The position numbers and the translations under genes were made by a program. Below, one piece after another: positions 1 through 8,411 of a DNA stretch of 64,000 nt. Source of the stretch: CBFDBF01 sp050293315 (GTDB lineage: Bacteria > Pseudomonadota > Gammaproteobacteria > Chromatiales > Chromatiaceae); contig JBNKMS010000008.1 of the NCBI GenBank assembly GCA_050293315.1, positions 1 to 64,000 of the forward strand, in the 5' to 3' direction. Position 1 is the first letter of the stretch; every line of letters begins with the position of its first letter. The notes under the pieces were generated by a model that saw only the letters and a list, made by a program, of their open reading frames with translations, was not told where the DNA came from and made no database searches.

Positions 1-66
1 GATAGTTATTTCAAATCAAACTGTTACTGGCAATCGACGAGGCCGCCTTGAATAACACTCTGTTCT

Positions 67-188
67 ATCCGGTTTCTGGAACAACCTGGCTGCGCATCTT
101 GGACGATCCCCCTTGAGCCATAGCCACGGCTATGCCTCGGCGGGCGATCATCCAACCTGCTTTGCCAGGTTGCCCCAAAATTCCGGAT
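67..188. repeat. Long imperfect inverted repeat upstream of fleQ
   Basis: The arms fold around a centre near position 127. The core CATAGCC (119-125) pairs with GGCTATG (128-134), CAACCTGGC (82-90) pairs with GCCAGGTTG (164-172), and ATCCGG (67-72) pairs with CCGGAT (183-188), with mismatches between. The element could form a cruciform or RNA hairpin of about 120 nt. It has no U-tract and no open frame I would trust. It may be a REP/MITE-like intergenic element or an insulator between fleQ and the unseen gene to the left. The rest of 1-394 holds no recognisable gene. Confidence 0.7.
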
Positions 189-312
189 CCTGGTGAGATT
201 TCCAGGCTAGATTCACCTGTTGTGCCTGGTCCCAAGGGAAATCGACTGTCTAATATGCAATAACCACAACTATCAAGCGGTTTGCGTCAATTATTTTAAC
301 CACGACATATTT

Positions 313-341
313 TTGACATCAGTGAGACATGGTGTTTAACT
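313..341 (+). promoter_or_regulatory. Candidate sigma-70 promoter of fleQ
   Basis: A perfect -35 TTGACA (313-318) is followed after 16-17 nt by TTTAAC/TTAACT (335-341), a 4/6 match to the -10 consensus. It is about 55 nt before the fleQ ATG. A GTGAGA...TCTCAC inverted pair (about 321-350) overlaps the -10 and could be an operator. Master regulators of polar flagella are usually sigma-70 transcribed, which fits the absence of a -24/-12 site here. Confidence 0.4.
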
Positions 342-394
342 GTCTCTCACACTATGCTTTTAATGACTATTTACGTAGAGAGTGAAGGGTTGTA

Positions 395-1858
395 ATGGCA
401 AAAGAACAGACCGCAAAAGAGACAAATCCAATCGAGAGATGCACTATATTGCTGCTTGATGCGGATGAGGAGCGGGGCCGATATCTACGTAATATCCTGG
501 AATTCGTCGACTACAAGCTGCAGATAGTGGAGGGGGTGGATGGGCTGGAGGAACTGTTACAGCAGCAGATGGATGAGCTGACAGCAGTCTTTCTGGGACC
601 TGAATTGGCCACCGATGATATCGAGACCAGCATAGGATTGGTGGAGGGACTTGAGCAGAAGATTCCACTATTTGAGCTACTAGCTGCAGATGGCAAAAAG
701 AGTGAGGCAAAGGCTGGATCTTCAGTCCTCGGCACCCTTTCGCTGCCCTGCCACCACGAGGCATTGCACGACCTGCTACATAAGGCGCAGCTCTATCTGG
801 AGAACGCGGTAACTGAGGGTGACAAGTGTAAGAGAAAGCTGGAGCTTTTTCGCAGCCTCTCCGGCAATAGTCGCGCTACCCATCAAGTCAATCAGATGAT
901 ATCGCAAGTGGCAGATACAGAGGCCACGGTGCTGATATTGGGGGAGTCTGGATCAGGAAAAGAGGTGGTTGCGCGTAAGCTGCACTATCAATCAGAGCGG
1001 AGAGGCAGGCCTTTTGTCCCGGTAAACTGCGGCGCAATCCCGGCAGACCTGCTGGAGAGCGAGCTTTTTGGGCATGAGAAGGGTGCCTTTACCGGGGCTA
1101 TCAGCGCGCGTCAGGGGCGTTTTGAACTGGCAGATGGCGGCACCCTGTTTCTGGATGAGATAGGGGACATGAGCCTGCCGATGCAGGTAAAGTTGTTGCG
1201 GGTACTGCAAGAGAAAAACTTCGAGCGGGTAGGCAGCAACAAAACCATTCAGTGTAATGTTCGTATTATTGCTGCCACCCATCGTGATCTGGAGGAGGCG
1301 ATCAGGCATGATAAGTTTCGTGAAGACCTCTATTACCGCCTAAATGTCTTTCCCATTTCGGTACCCCCACTGCGTGACAGGATAGACGATCTCCCAGTCC
1401 TGATCGCCGACCTGATCGCGCGCATGGAAAAAGAGAAGAGAGGCTCTGTGCGACTCACCCCGGCGACCATCTACACACTCGGTCAATATTCATGGCCGGG
1501 AAACGTCAGGGAGTTGGCGAATCTGATCGAGCGGTTGGCTATCCTCTACCCTTATGGAGTGGTCGATGTAAAGGATCTACCGGAGAAGTTTCGTGAAGGG
1601 GTAGAGCTGCCAGCGGAGAGTGCCGAGCTGTTTGTTGCCAGCAGTGTACCCGGTTCCATCGTCGATATGGCCCATCGCCTGCCACAAGAGGGGCTAGATC
1701 TGAAGACGCATCTTGGAGAGGTGGAGAAGGGTCTGATCCGCCAGGCGTTGGATGAGTCTGGCGGAGTGGTTGCTCATGCAGCCAAAAGGCTGAAGATGCA
1801 GCGCACCACACTGGTGGAAAAACTGCGTAAGTACGGCCTGCAACGCACCACAGATTAG
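395..1858 (+). CDS. fleQ: FleQ/FlrA-type sigma-54 activator, flagellar master regulator
   Basis: 487-residue bacterial enhancer-binding protein. The N-terminal ~140 residues form a FleQ-type receiver-like domain. The central AAA+ domain carries Walker A GESGSGKE (near residue 187), the sigma-54 contact loop GAFTGA, and Walker B LFLDEIGD. A Fis-type helix-turn-helix ends the protein (VVAHAAKRLKMQRTTLVEKL). In polar-flagellated gammaproteobacteria FleQ/FlrA activates class II flagellar genes with RpoN, in Pseudomonas in antagonism with c-di-GMP. It precedes fleSR and the fliEFGHIJ operon, whose promoters here look sigma-54 dependent. Length and gene order match fleQ, so paralogous NtrC-type regulators are unlikely. 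Confidence 0.93.
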   Translation: MAKEQTAKETNPIERCTILLLDADEERGRYLRNILEFVDYKLQIVEGVDGLEELLQQQMDELTAVFLGPELATDDIETSIGLVEGLEQKIPLFELLAADGKKSEAKAGSSVLGTLSLPCHHEALHDLLHKAQLYLENAVTEGDKCKRKLELFRSLSGNSRATHQVNQMISQVADTEATVLILGESGSGKEVVARKLHYQSERRGRPFVPVNCGAIPADLLESELFGHEKGAFTGAISARQGRFELADGGTLFLDEIGDMSLPMQVKLLRVLQEKNFERVGSNKTIQCNVRIIAATHRDLEEAIRHDKFREDLYYRLNVFPISVPPLRDRIDDLPVLIADLIARMEKEKRGSVRLTPATIYTLGQYSWPGNVRELANLIERLAILYPYGVVDVKDLPEKFREGVELPAESAELFVASSVPGSIVDMAHRLPQEGLDLKTHLGEVEKGLIRQALDESGGVVAHAAKRLKMQRTTLVEKLRKYGLQRTTD

Positions 1859-1924
1859 ACATTAATTTGACGCGTTAATATATCTTGCTCCATAACATAT
1901 TGATATATCACGAATAGTCATATC

Positions 1925-1940
1925 GGGCATAGTTCTTGCT
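1925..1940 (+). promoter_or_regulatory. Sigma-54 (-24/-12) promoter before fleSR
   Basis: The sequence GGGCATAGTTCTTGCT has GG (1926-1927), ten intervening bases and GC (1938-1939), and matches TGGCAYR-N4-TTGCW at nearly every informative position. It lies about 53 nt before the fleS start. In Pseudomonas and Vibrio the fleSR/flrBC operon is activated by FleQ/FlrA with RpoN, so site and context agree. Confidence 0.75.
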
Positions 1941-1992
1941 CTCTCCTGGTTGAATGTTCCAGTGGGGACGCTAACAAGGGCTGCAGCCTGAT

Positions 1993-3222
1993 ATGCAGAT
2001 GCCGGGGAAAAATCCTGTAGAGAGAAAACAGCTGGAAGACGCCTTTCAGGTCTTCAACCAGATGTCTGGCCAACTGGTGGATTCCTACCAGCAGCTACAG
2101 GAGCGGGTGCAGCAGCTCAGTAGCGAGTTGGCCGCAGCACGAGATGAGCGTATCCGCCAGTTGGCAGAGAAGGAGCGGCTGGCCAATCGTCTGAGTAAGT
2201 TGCTCGATGCGTTGCCAGCCGCTGTAGTTGTGCTTGACGGCGATGATCGTATTCTCCAGTCGAACCCAGCGGCGCGTGAGCTCTTCGGTGCAATCGCTCA
2301 GGGAGAGGCGTGGGATGAAATCTATCGACAGCACTTCATCCCCGGCCAGAGTGGAGAGGAGCAGCAGCTACACTCTGGAACCAGGGTAACCCTGACAGAG
2401 CGCAGATTGCATCCAGAGCCTGGCAGAATTCTACTGTTACTGGATATCACCGAGACTAGAGAACTACAGGAGCGTCTGGACAGGCAGCAGCGACTGACCG
2501 CTATGGGGGAGATGGCCGCGCAGCTGGCCCATCAGATACGTACACCGCTCTCATCTGCACTACTCTATACCTCACATCTCTCTTCTGCAGATCTCTCCGC
2601 AACCAAACGCCACCGCTTTGCTGAGCGTACCAGAAGTCGTCTGTTGCTGATGGAGCGGCAGATTAATGACATGCTTACCTTTGCACGTGGTGGCCAGTAT
2701 GCGCCGGAACCGATAGCGGTCAGTGTGATGTTGCAAGAGCTATCACAGATGTTGGAGCCAAGACTGCAACACGGCGATGCCACCTACGAACTCAGCGACC
2801 ACACTGCTGGAGACTGTCTGATAAGCGGCAACTACGACGCCCTGCTAGGGGCGGTACTTAACCTGGCCAATAACGCGCTGCAACATGGAGGTGATGATAT
2901 ATCCCTCAGGATCTGCTTGGAGCAGCTCTGCAGTGACTGGTTGCGCTTACAGGTCAGAGACAATGGCCGCGGTATCCCTGAAGAGATCCGCAGCAATATA
3001 TTTGATCCATTCTTCACCACCAGTAGTGAAGGTACCGGCCTGGGTCTGGCGGTAGTGCAGTCCGTCATCCTAGGGCACAACGGTCGTATTAAATTGGTGC
3101 CGCAACAGGATGGTGGGACCTGTTTCCAGATCGACCTGCCACTGGCTTTTGCCAAGAAGGGTGAGCAGCGAGTGGATCATGACAAAACTATAAACAGTAA
3201 TACCAGGAGAAGATCGGCATGA
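1993..3222 (+). CDS. fleS: FleS/FlrB sensor histidine kinase
   Basis: 409-residue cytoplasmic histidine kinase without membrane segments. The N-terminus is coiled coil (about residues 20-70), followed by a small PAS-like domain. A HisKA domain has the phosphoacceptor in LAHQIRTPL, and the HATPase domain shows NALQHG (N box), DNGRGIPEE (G1) and GTGLGLAVV (G2). The partner is FleR, whose ATG overlaps the fleS stop by 4 bp. FleS/FlrB phosphorylates FleR/FlrC to switch on class III genes (hook and basal body). ATG 1999 is an alternative start; neither has a strong Shine-Dalgarno sequence. Confidence 0.92.
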   Translation: MQMPGKNPVERKQLEDAFQVFNQMSGQLVDSYQQLQERVQQLSSELAAARDERIRQLAEKERLANRLSKLLDALPAAVVVLDGDDRILQSNPAARELFGAIAQGEAWDEIYRQHFIPGQSGEEQQLHSGTRVTLTERRLHPEPGRILLLLDITETRELQERLDRQQRLTAMGEMAAQLAHQIRTPLSSALLYTSHLSSADLSATKRHRFAERTRSRLLLMERQINDMLTFARGGQYAPEPIAVSVMLQELSQMLEPRLQHGDATYELSDHTAGDCLISGNYDALLGAVLNLANNALQHGGDDISLRICLEQLCSDWLRLQVRDNGRGIPEEIRSNIFDPFFTTSSEGTGLGLAVVQSVILGHNGRIKLVPQQDGGTCFQIDLPLAFAKKGEQRVDHDKTINSNTRRRSA

Positions 3223-4553
3223 CCCAGGCCACAGTTCTAATTGTTGAAGATGATCCAGCACTACAGGAGGCGCTATGCGATACCCTGGAGTTGGCCGGCT
3301 ATGATGTTAGAAGTGCGGCTGATGGTGAAGAGGCGCTGGAGATCATGCAGCATGACTTCATCGGTATGGTGGTTAGTGATGTCCAGATGAGGCCCATGGA
3401 TGGAAATGAACTTCTGGCTCGGATTAAGACTCTCTATCCTGCCATTCCGGTGCTACTGATGACCGCTTATGGTGATATACAAAAGGCGGTGACAGCAATG
3501 CGGCACGGGGCAGTAGACTATCTGCCCAAGCCATTCGATGCGGAGTCACTCCTGCAGAAAGTGGAGCAGTTAGTGCTCTATCCGCAGGGGAGCAACGACG
3601 AGATGGTGGCAGATGATCTGCACTCCAGGGAGCTGATGGAGATGGCTCGGCGAGTGGCACAGAGCGACGCTACGGTGATGATCTGTGGCGAGAGCGGCAC
3701 AGGTAAAGAGGTATACGCCCGCTTCATCCATAACAATTCCTCTCGGGCTGATGGTCCGTTTATAGCCATCAACTGCGCCGCGATTCCGGAGAATATGCTG
3801 GAGGCGGTACTGTTTGGCTACGAGAAGGGTGCCTACACCGGGGCGCACCGCTCTGCCCCGGGTAAATTTGAGCAGGCCGAGGGCGGCACCCTGTTACTGG
3901 ATGAGATCTCGGAGATGAGTCTGCCGTTGCAGTCCAAGTTGCTGCGGGTGCTGCAGGAGAGAGAGGTAGAGCGTCTGGGTGGGCGCAAGCTGATCCAGCT
4001 GGATGTGCGTATCCTCGCCACCTCTAACCGCAACCTGCGAGAGGAGGTCGCTGCAGGAAGATTCAGGGAGGATCTCTATTTCCGGCTGAACGTATTTCCG
4101 CTATTCATTAAACCGCTGCGTGAACGTTCTCGCGATATTATCCCACTGGCAAAATTTCTGATCAGCCGTCTCTGTGCAGCCAAAGGCACACCTGAGCCCA
4201 AACTATCGACGGTTGCAGAGCAGCGTATTCTTAGCCACAGCTGGCCGGGGAACGTGCGTGAACTGGAGAATGTACTACAGCGTGCCATGATCCTAGCAGA
4301 TGGCGTTGAGATTGGGCCGGATGCCCTCTGTTTCGAGATGGAGAGCGAACCGCAGGGTGAGGACAAAACGACGACCAGTGGTGGTCGCTTGAACGAGGAT
4401 CTGCGCTCCGTTGAGGAGCAGATGATCCTGGACGCATTGCGCGCCGGCAATGGCAGCCGTAAGGGTGTAGCTGAGAAGCTGGGTATCAGTCAACGCACCC
4501 TGCGCTACAAGATTGCACGGCTACGGGATGCCGGGGTGGCGATTCCAAGATGA
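3219..4553 (+). CDS. fleR: FleR/FlrC sigma-54 response regulator
   Basis: 444-residue NtrC-class response regulator. The receiver domain has the acidic pair in VEDDPA, the phospho-acceptor Asp in VVSDVQM and the Lys in LPKPF. The AAA+ domain has Walker A GESGTGKE and a sigma-54 loop that reads GAYTGA instead of GAFTGA, a conservative Phe-to-Tyr change. A Fis-type helix-turn-helix is at the C-terminus (SRKGVAEKLGISQRTLRYKI). It is translationally coupled to fleS (ATGA overlap). It is expected to drive hook/basal-body promoters, including the sigma-54 site just downstream at 4619. Confidence 0.93.
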   Translation: MTQATVLIVEDDPALQEALCDTLELAGYDVRSAADGEEALEIMQHDFIGMVVSDVQMRPMDGNELLARIKTLYPAIPVLLMTAYGDIQKAVTAMRHGAVDYLPKPFDAESLLQKVEQLVLYPQGSNDEMVADDLHSRELMEMARRVAQSDATVMICGESGTGKEVYARFIHNNSSRADGPFIAINCAAIPENMLEAVLFGYEKGAYTGAHRSAPGKFEQAEGGTLLLDEISEMSLPLQSKLLRVLQEREVERLGGRKLIQLDVRILATSNRNLREEVAAGRFREDLYFRLNVFPLFIKPLRERSRDIIPLAKFLISRLCAAKGTPEPKLSTVAEQRILSHSWPGNVRELENVLQRAMILADGVEIGPDALCFEMESEPQGEDKTTTSGGRLNEDLRSVEEQMILDALRAGNGSRKGVAEKLGISQRTLRYKIARLRDAGVAIPR

Positions 4554-4564
4554 GCGCCGCCCTC

Positions 4565-4612
4565 GTACATCCATGTACAACGCTGCTCTCGGCCATCCCT
4601 GGCCTCCGCAGC
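4565..4612. repeat. Two adjacent palindromes between fleR and fliE
   Basis: Palindrome 1 is GTACAT-CC-ATGTAC (4565-4578). Palindrome 2 is GCTGC-tctc-GGCCA-tccc-TGGCC-tcc-GCAGC (4582-4612). They sit just after the fleR stop and 7 bp before the -24 element of the next promoter. They may separate fleSR transcription from the fliE operon, although neither is followed by a U-tract. The compact build recalls REP-like intergenic palindromes. Confidence 0.6.
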
Positions 4613-4618
4613 AAAAGT

Positions 4619-4634
4619 TGGTGCGTAATCTGCA
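4619..4634 (+). promoter_or_regulatory. Sigma-54 (-24/-12) promoter of fliEFGHIJ
   Basis: TGGTGCGTAATCTGCA has GG (4620-4621), ten bases and GC (4632-4633), matching the sigma-54 spacing and most of TGGCACG-N4-TTGCA. It lies 44 bp before the fliE start, and fliE has a good GGAGGG ribosome-binding site. The fliEFGHIJ operon is a class III, RpoN/FleR-dependent unit in related bacteria. Confidence 0.72.
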
Positions 4635-4677
4635 TGCTAAACACCACTAGGCAAAAACTTTCCGCACTGGAGGGAAA

Positions 4678-4995
4678 ATGAGCTCCGTAAATATCGATCA
4701 AGTACTGGCCCAGATGAGGGTAATGGCGGCCCAGGCAGGCGGCGATCAGGTTAAGCCAGAGGCCCCGGGAGAGGCTGGATTTGGCAAGTTACTGACTGAC
4801 TCTATTGAGCAGGTCAATGCCAGCCAGCAGCACGCAGGGGAGCTGAAAAAGGCATTCGAGACAGGTGAAGGCAACGTAGAGCTGGCAGAGGTGATGGTGG
4901 CCATCCAGAAATCCAGCCTCTACTTCGAGGAGATGGTTCAGGTGCGCAACAAGTTGGTTGACGCCTATAAGGATATTATGAATATGCCGATATAA
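4678..4995 (+). CDS. fliE: Flagellar hook-basal body complex protein FliE
   Basis: 105 residues, the usual FliE length. FliE sits between the MS ring and the proximal rod and is needed for export of rod substrates. The C-terminal half carries the family signature: VELAEVMVAIQKSSLYFEEM followed by VQVRNKLVDAYKDIMNMPI. It is the first gene of fliEFGHIJ and follows a sigma-54 promoter. A GGAGGG Shine-Dalgarno precedes the ATG. A 51-bp AT-rich gap without an obvious promoter separates it from fliF. Confidence 0.95.
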   Translation: MSSVNIDQVLAQMRVMAAQAGGDQVKPEAPGEAGFGKLLTDSIEQVNASQQHAGELKKAFETGEGNVELAEVMVAIQKSSLYFEEMVQVRNKLVDAYKDIMNMPI

Positions 4996-5046
4996 GTCAT
5001 TGATAATTATTAATAAATATATATTAACAGTAGGGGTTTAGCGGTA

Positions 5047-6705
5047 ATGGATGATATTACAAACACTCCGCAGGCACAGGTTGGCATGGTACGACCAAGT
5101 TATAACCCGATGCTGCGACAATTGGGGGTCATGGTTGGCATTGCCCTCAGCGTGGCCCTGGGGGTTGTTATCGTATTCTGGTCTTGGACGCCCAACTACA
5201 GTGTCCTCTCCAGTAGTCTCACAGAGAAAGATGCCAGTGAGGTGATTGCCGCTCTGCAACAGGGTGGCATTGAGCATAAAGTTGACGCATCGACCGGCGC
5301 GATCATGGTGAAGAGCCAGCAGCTACAGGAGGCGAGGCTAAAGCTTGCCGGACAGGGATTGCCGCGGGGTGGCAGCATGGGGTTTGAGATATTGCAGCAG
5401 GAGGCAGGGTTTGGCACCAGCCGCGCAGTCGAGGCGGCCCGTTTCCATCGTGCCTTGGAGGGCGAACTGGCCAGGACAATCTCAACCCTAAGCAGTGTGG
5501 CCAGCGCCAGGGTACATCTGGCAACGCCGAAGCAGTCGGCATTCGTTCGGGGTAAAAAGCACGCCAGCGCCTCGGTCGTGGTGAAGCTGTTCTCAGGCCG
5601 GGTCCTGGAGAAGGGGCAGGTCGCGGCGATCGTCCATCTGGTCGCCTCCGGGGTGCCGGAACTGGAGGCCAGTAGTGTCACTGTGGTCGATCATAAAGGG
5701 AACCTGCTGAGTAGTAATATGGACAGCAAGGAGATGATGCTTACCGCTACCCAGTTCGAATATACCAAAGGGCTGGAGGAGCACTACCGCAAGAGGGCTG
5801 AGGCAATCTTGCAGCCGATCGTAGGGGAAGACAAGGTGCGCGCAGGGGTAACGGTGGATGTCGATTTCACCGTCAACGAACAGACTGCAGAGCGCTTTAA
5901 TCCGGATCTGCCCGCCCTCAGGAGCGAACAGGTTAACGAACAGTCGAGTAGCCTCTCGGCTGTTCAGGGTGTGCCGGGTGCCCTCAGCAACCAGCCTCCT
6001 GCCGCTGGATCTGCACCAGAACAGGCTACCGCTGCAGAGGGGAACCAGGTGGCAGACGGCGAGCAACCGATAAATAGCAGCAAACGTGCTACCCGTAACT
6101 ACGAACTGGACAAGACCATCAGTCACACCCGGCACTCCACCGGGATCCTGCGTAAACTCTCAATCGCGGTGGTAGTGGACGACCTGGTAACGAATAAGGG
6201 TACAGGCGCAGGTAGCGAGGAGCGCACCAAGAGAACCCCGGAAGAGATCGAACGTTTTACCCAGCTGGTTAAAGAGGCGGTCGGCTTCAACGAGCTACGC
6301 GGCGATAGTGTGAGCGTAATCAATGCCTCCTTCCAGGTACCAACTCCACCGGCACCACTGCCAGAACCGGCTATATGGGAGAAGCCATGGGTATGGGATC
6401 TGGCTAAACAGATCGTTGGGGTGATTTTGGTGCTGGTTTTGGTCTTCGTGGTGCTGTTGCCGACGATCAAACGGCTGAATACGGCTCCACCGCCTTCACA
6501 ATACATGGCGACCACTGGTGGAGGTATGGCTGTGCCGGGTGGCGTCCCAGGAGCCTCGATGGAAAATAGTGGGGATGCGCTGCAGCTCCCTGGAAAAGGC
6601 AAATATGAAGATACCTTGGATGCAGCACGACAACTTGTAAGTGAAGACCCGATGCGGGTAGCACAGGTGGTTAGAAGCTGGGTAGCGGAAGATGCCTCAC
6701 ACTAA
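5047..6705 (+). CDS. fliF: Flagellar MS-ring protein FliF
   Basis: 552 residues, typical of FliF. One membrane helix lies near residues 20-45 and a second near 450-475 (VGVILVLVLVFVVLLP). Between them is the large periplasmic part with the YscJ/FliF ring-building motifs (YSVLSSSLTEKDASEVIAAL, then GSMGFEILQQEAGFGTSR). The C-terminal cytoplasmic tail (EDPMRVAQVVRSWV) matches the segment that binds FliG. It forms the membrane base of the motor. The last codons overlap the fliG start, and the junction contains a 21-bp direct duplication. Confidence 0.96.
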   Translation: MDDITNTPQAQVGMVRPSYNPMLRQLGVMVGIALSVALGVVIVFWSWTPNYSVLSSSLTEKDASEVIAALQQGGIEHKVDASTGAIMVKSQQLQEARLKLAGQGLPRGGSMGFEILQQEAGFGTSRAVEAARFHRALEGELARTISTLSSVASARVHLATPKQSAFVRGKKHASASVVVKLFSGRVLEKGQVAAIVHLVASGVPELEASSVTVVDHKGNLLSSNMDSKEMMLTATQFEYTKGLEEHYRKRAEAILQPIVGEDKVRAGVTVDVDFTVNEQTAERFNPDLPALRSEQVNEQSSSLSAVQGVPGALSNQPPAAGSAPEQATAAEGNQVADGEQPINSSKRATRNYELDKTISHTRHSTGILRKLSIAVVVDDLVTNKGTGAGSEERTKRTPEEIERFTQLVKEAVGFNELRGDSVSVINASFQVPTPPAPLPEPAIWEKPWVWDLAKQIVGVILVLVLVFVVLLPTIKRLNTAPPPSQYMATTGGGMAVPGGVPGASMENSGDALQLPGKGKYEDTLDAARQLVSEDPMRVAQVVRSWVAEDASH

Positions 6706-7750
6706 TCAGAAGATGCCTCAAACTAATAAGGCAAAGGAAAAAGAGCACGGTGTAGCCCATCTAAAGGGGGTTGAGCGTGCCTCTATTCTGATGCTTGCAC
6801 TGGGCGAGAAGGATGCCGCTACCATATTGTCACATATGGGGCCAAAAGAGGTGCAGGAGTTGGGTATCTCCATGGCCAGTCTCAGCAATATTAGCACTGC
6901 GCAGATGGAGCAGGTTATGCGCTCCTTTGTCGATACCCTGGGGACCCAGACTGCCCTGGGTATGAACTCGGATGACTATATCCGCAATGTATTGACCACC
7001 GCGCTCGGTTCAGATAAGGCGAGTGGCGTCATCGACCGTATTCTATTGGGTCGCAACAGCAAAGGTCTGGAACAGCTTAAATGGATGGACCCCAGGGCGG
7101 TGGCTGAAATCATCAGGTTGGAGCATCCGCAGATTATAGCTATTGTGCTCTCTTTTCTTGACCCGGATCAGGCAGCTGAGGTTTTGACTCAATTTCCAGA
7201 TGTGGTGCGTACCGACGTTGTTCTGCGCATCGCCTCCCTTGATGGTATTCAGCCGACGGCGCTACAGGAGCTGGACGATGTTTTGGATGCCCAGTTCTCC
7301 GGCACCACCAATGTTAAGACATCCTCTATGGGAGGGGTGAAGACCGCTGCCAATATACTGAACATGGTAGAGGGGAGCATAGAGGGACAGATCATGGAGC
7401 AGGTTGCGGCCGCTGATGAAGAGCTGGCGCAGGAGATTCAGGACAATATGTTTATCTTTGAGAACCTGCTGGATGTAGATGATCGTGGTATCCAGACCCT
7501 GTTGCGTGATGTTGCATCCGATCAACTGATGTTGGCGATGCGTGGTGCCGACGATGCCCTGCAAGAGAAGATCTACAAGAATATGTCACAACGCGCCTCT
7601 GAGATGCTGCGGGATGATCTAGAGGCGGCCCCACCTGCACGTCTAAGCGATGTAGAGAAGGCACAGAAAGAGATTCTTACCGTAGCGAGAAAACTGGCGG
7701 ATGCCGGTGAGATTATGCTGGGTGGAGCTGGTGGAGAGGAGTATGTCTAA
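6692..7750 (+). CDS. fliG: Flagellar motor switch protein FliG
   Basis: 352 residues. FliG is the C-ring protein that transmits torque and switches rotation. The middle domain has the EHPQ motif (LEHPQIIAIVLSFL). The C-terminal domain ends with the conserved MFIFENLLDVDDRGIQTLL and a charged helix (SQRASEMLRDDLE). It overlaps fliF by 14 bp. A second ATG at 6713 sits in the same frame because of a local duplication, so either could be used; the duplicated starts give MPHTNQK and MPQTNKA. The C-terminus overlaps fliH by 8 bp, indicating tight coupling. Confidence 0.96.
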   Translation: MPHTNQKMPQTNKAKEKEHGVAHLKGVERASILMLALGEKDAATILSHMGPKEVQELGISMASLSNISTAQMEQVMRSFVDTLGTQTALGMNSDDYIRNVLTTALGSDKASGVIDRILLGRNSKGLEQLKWMDPRAVAEIIRLEHPQIIAIVLSFLDPDQAAEVLTQFPDVVRTDVVLRIASLDGIQPTALQELDDVLDAQFSGTTNVKTSSMGGVKTAANILNMVEGSIEGQIMEQVAAADEELAQEIQDNMFIFENLLDVDDRGIQTLLRDVASDQLMLAMRGADDALQEKIYKNMSQRASEMLRDDLEAAPPARLSDVEKAQKEILTVARKLADAGEIMLGGAGGEEYV

Positions 7751-8411
7751 CAAGGTCATCAGCGGCAGTGACTCTGTGGATGTGCAGAACTGGAAGCCAC
7801 CTGAGGTGGCGCACAGTGTAAGAAAGGATGGCTATAGTTCCATGCTAACGGCAGAGCAACTGGAGCAGGTACATAAACAGGCATATGAGGAGGGATTCGC
7901 TCAAGGCAAAAAGGAGGGATTTGAATATGGCCACAAGGAGGTGTTGCTAAATGGAAAGCGTACACTGCAGGAGACAGTAGAGCGGATAGATAGTCTGCTC
8001 AGTACCTTAAGTACCCCGTTTAAACAGCTGGACGATCAGGTAGAGAGAGAGATTGTAGAGCTGATTATTGCCACAGTACGGCAACTTGTGCGACGGGAGA
8101 TTAAAGCAGACCCGGAACAGATAGTCGGTGTAGTACGAGAGGCACTGGCTATACTGCCGGTCTCTTCACGCAACGTACAGTTGATGCTCCATCCCGACGA
8201 TGCAGAACTGATCCGCGAGGTCTATGCGATAACAGAAAAGGATGTCGGCTGGACCATCGTTGAGGACCCGGTACTAGAGCGTGGCGGTTGCAGGGTGAGC
8301 ACTGATATCTCACGAGTAGATGCCACTCTGGAGTCAAGATTGGCAACACTGGTCACACAGTTGCTGGGTGGTGAACGCAACAAGGACGCGATTCGGGATG
8401 AGGGCGACTGA
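7743..8411 (+). CDS. fliH: Flagellar assembly protein FliH (export ATPase regulator)
   Basis: 222 residues from the ATG at 7743, chosen because GGAGAGG directly precedes it and it overlaps fliG by 8 bp, as is usual; an upstream in-frame start at 7701 lies deep inside fliG. FliH is the peripheral stalk that binds FliI and the C ring. Visible features are the glycine-spaced helix AYEEGFAQGKKEGFEYG near residue 50 (GxxxG repeats typical of FliH) and the C-terminal FliH/YscL domain with EIVELIIATVRQLVRREI and LHPDD. The stop overlaps the fliI start (TGATG). Confidence 0.92.
   Translation: MSNKVISGSDSVDVQNWKPPEVAHSVRKDGYSSMLTAEQLEQVHKQAYEEGFAQGKKEGFEYGHKEVLLNGKRTLQETVERIDSLLSTLSTPFKQLDDQVEREIVELIIATVRQLVRREIKADPEQIVGVVREALAILPVSSRNVQLMLHPDDAELIREVYAITEKDVGWTIVEDPVLERGGCRVSTDISRVDATLESRLATLVTQLLGGERNKDAIRDEGD

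Noticed and set aside
1..394. 3' end of a gene entering from the left edge
   Set aside because: No frame keeps a recognisable protein signature; the inverted repeat occupies most of the stretch.
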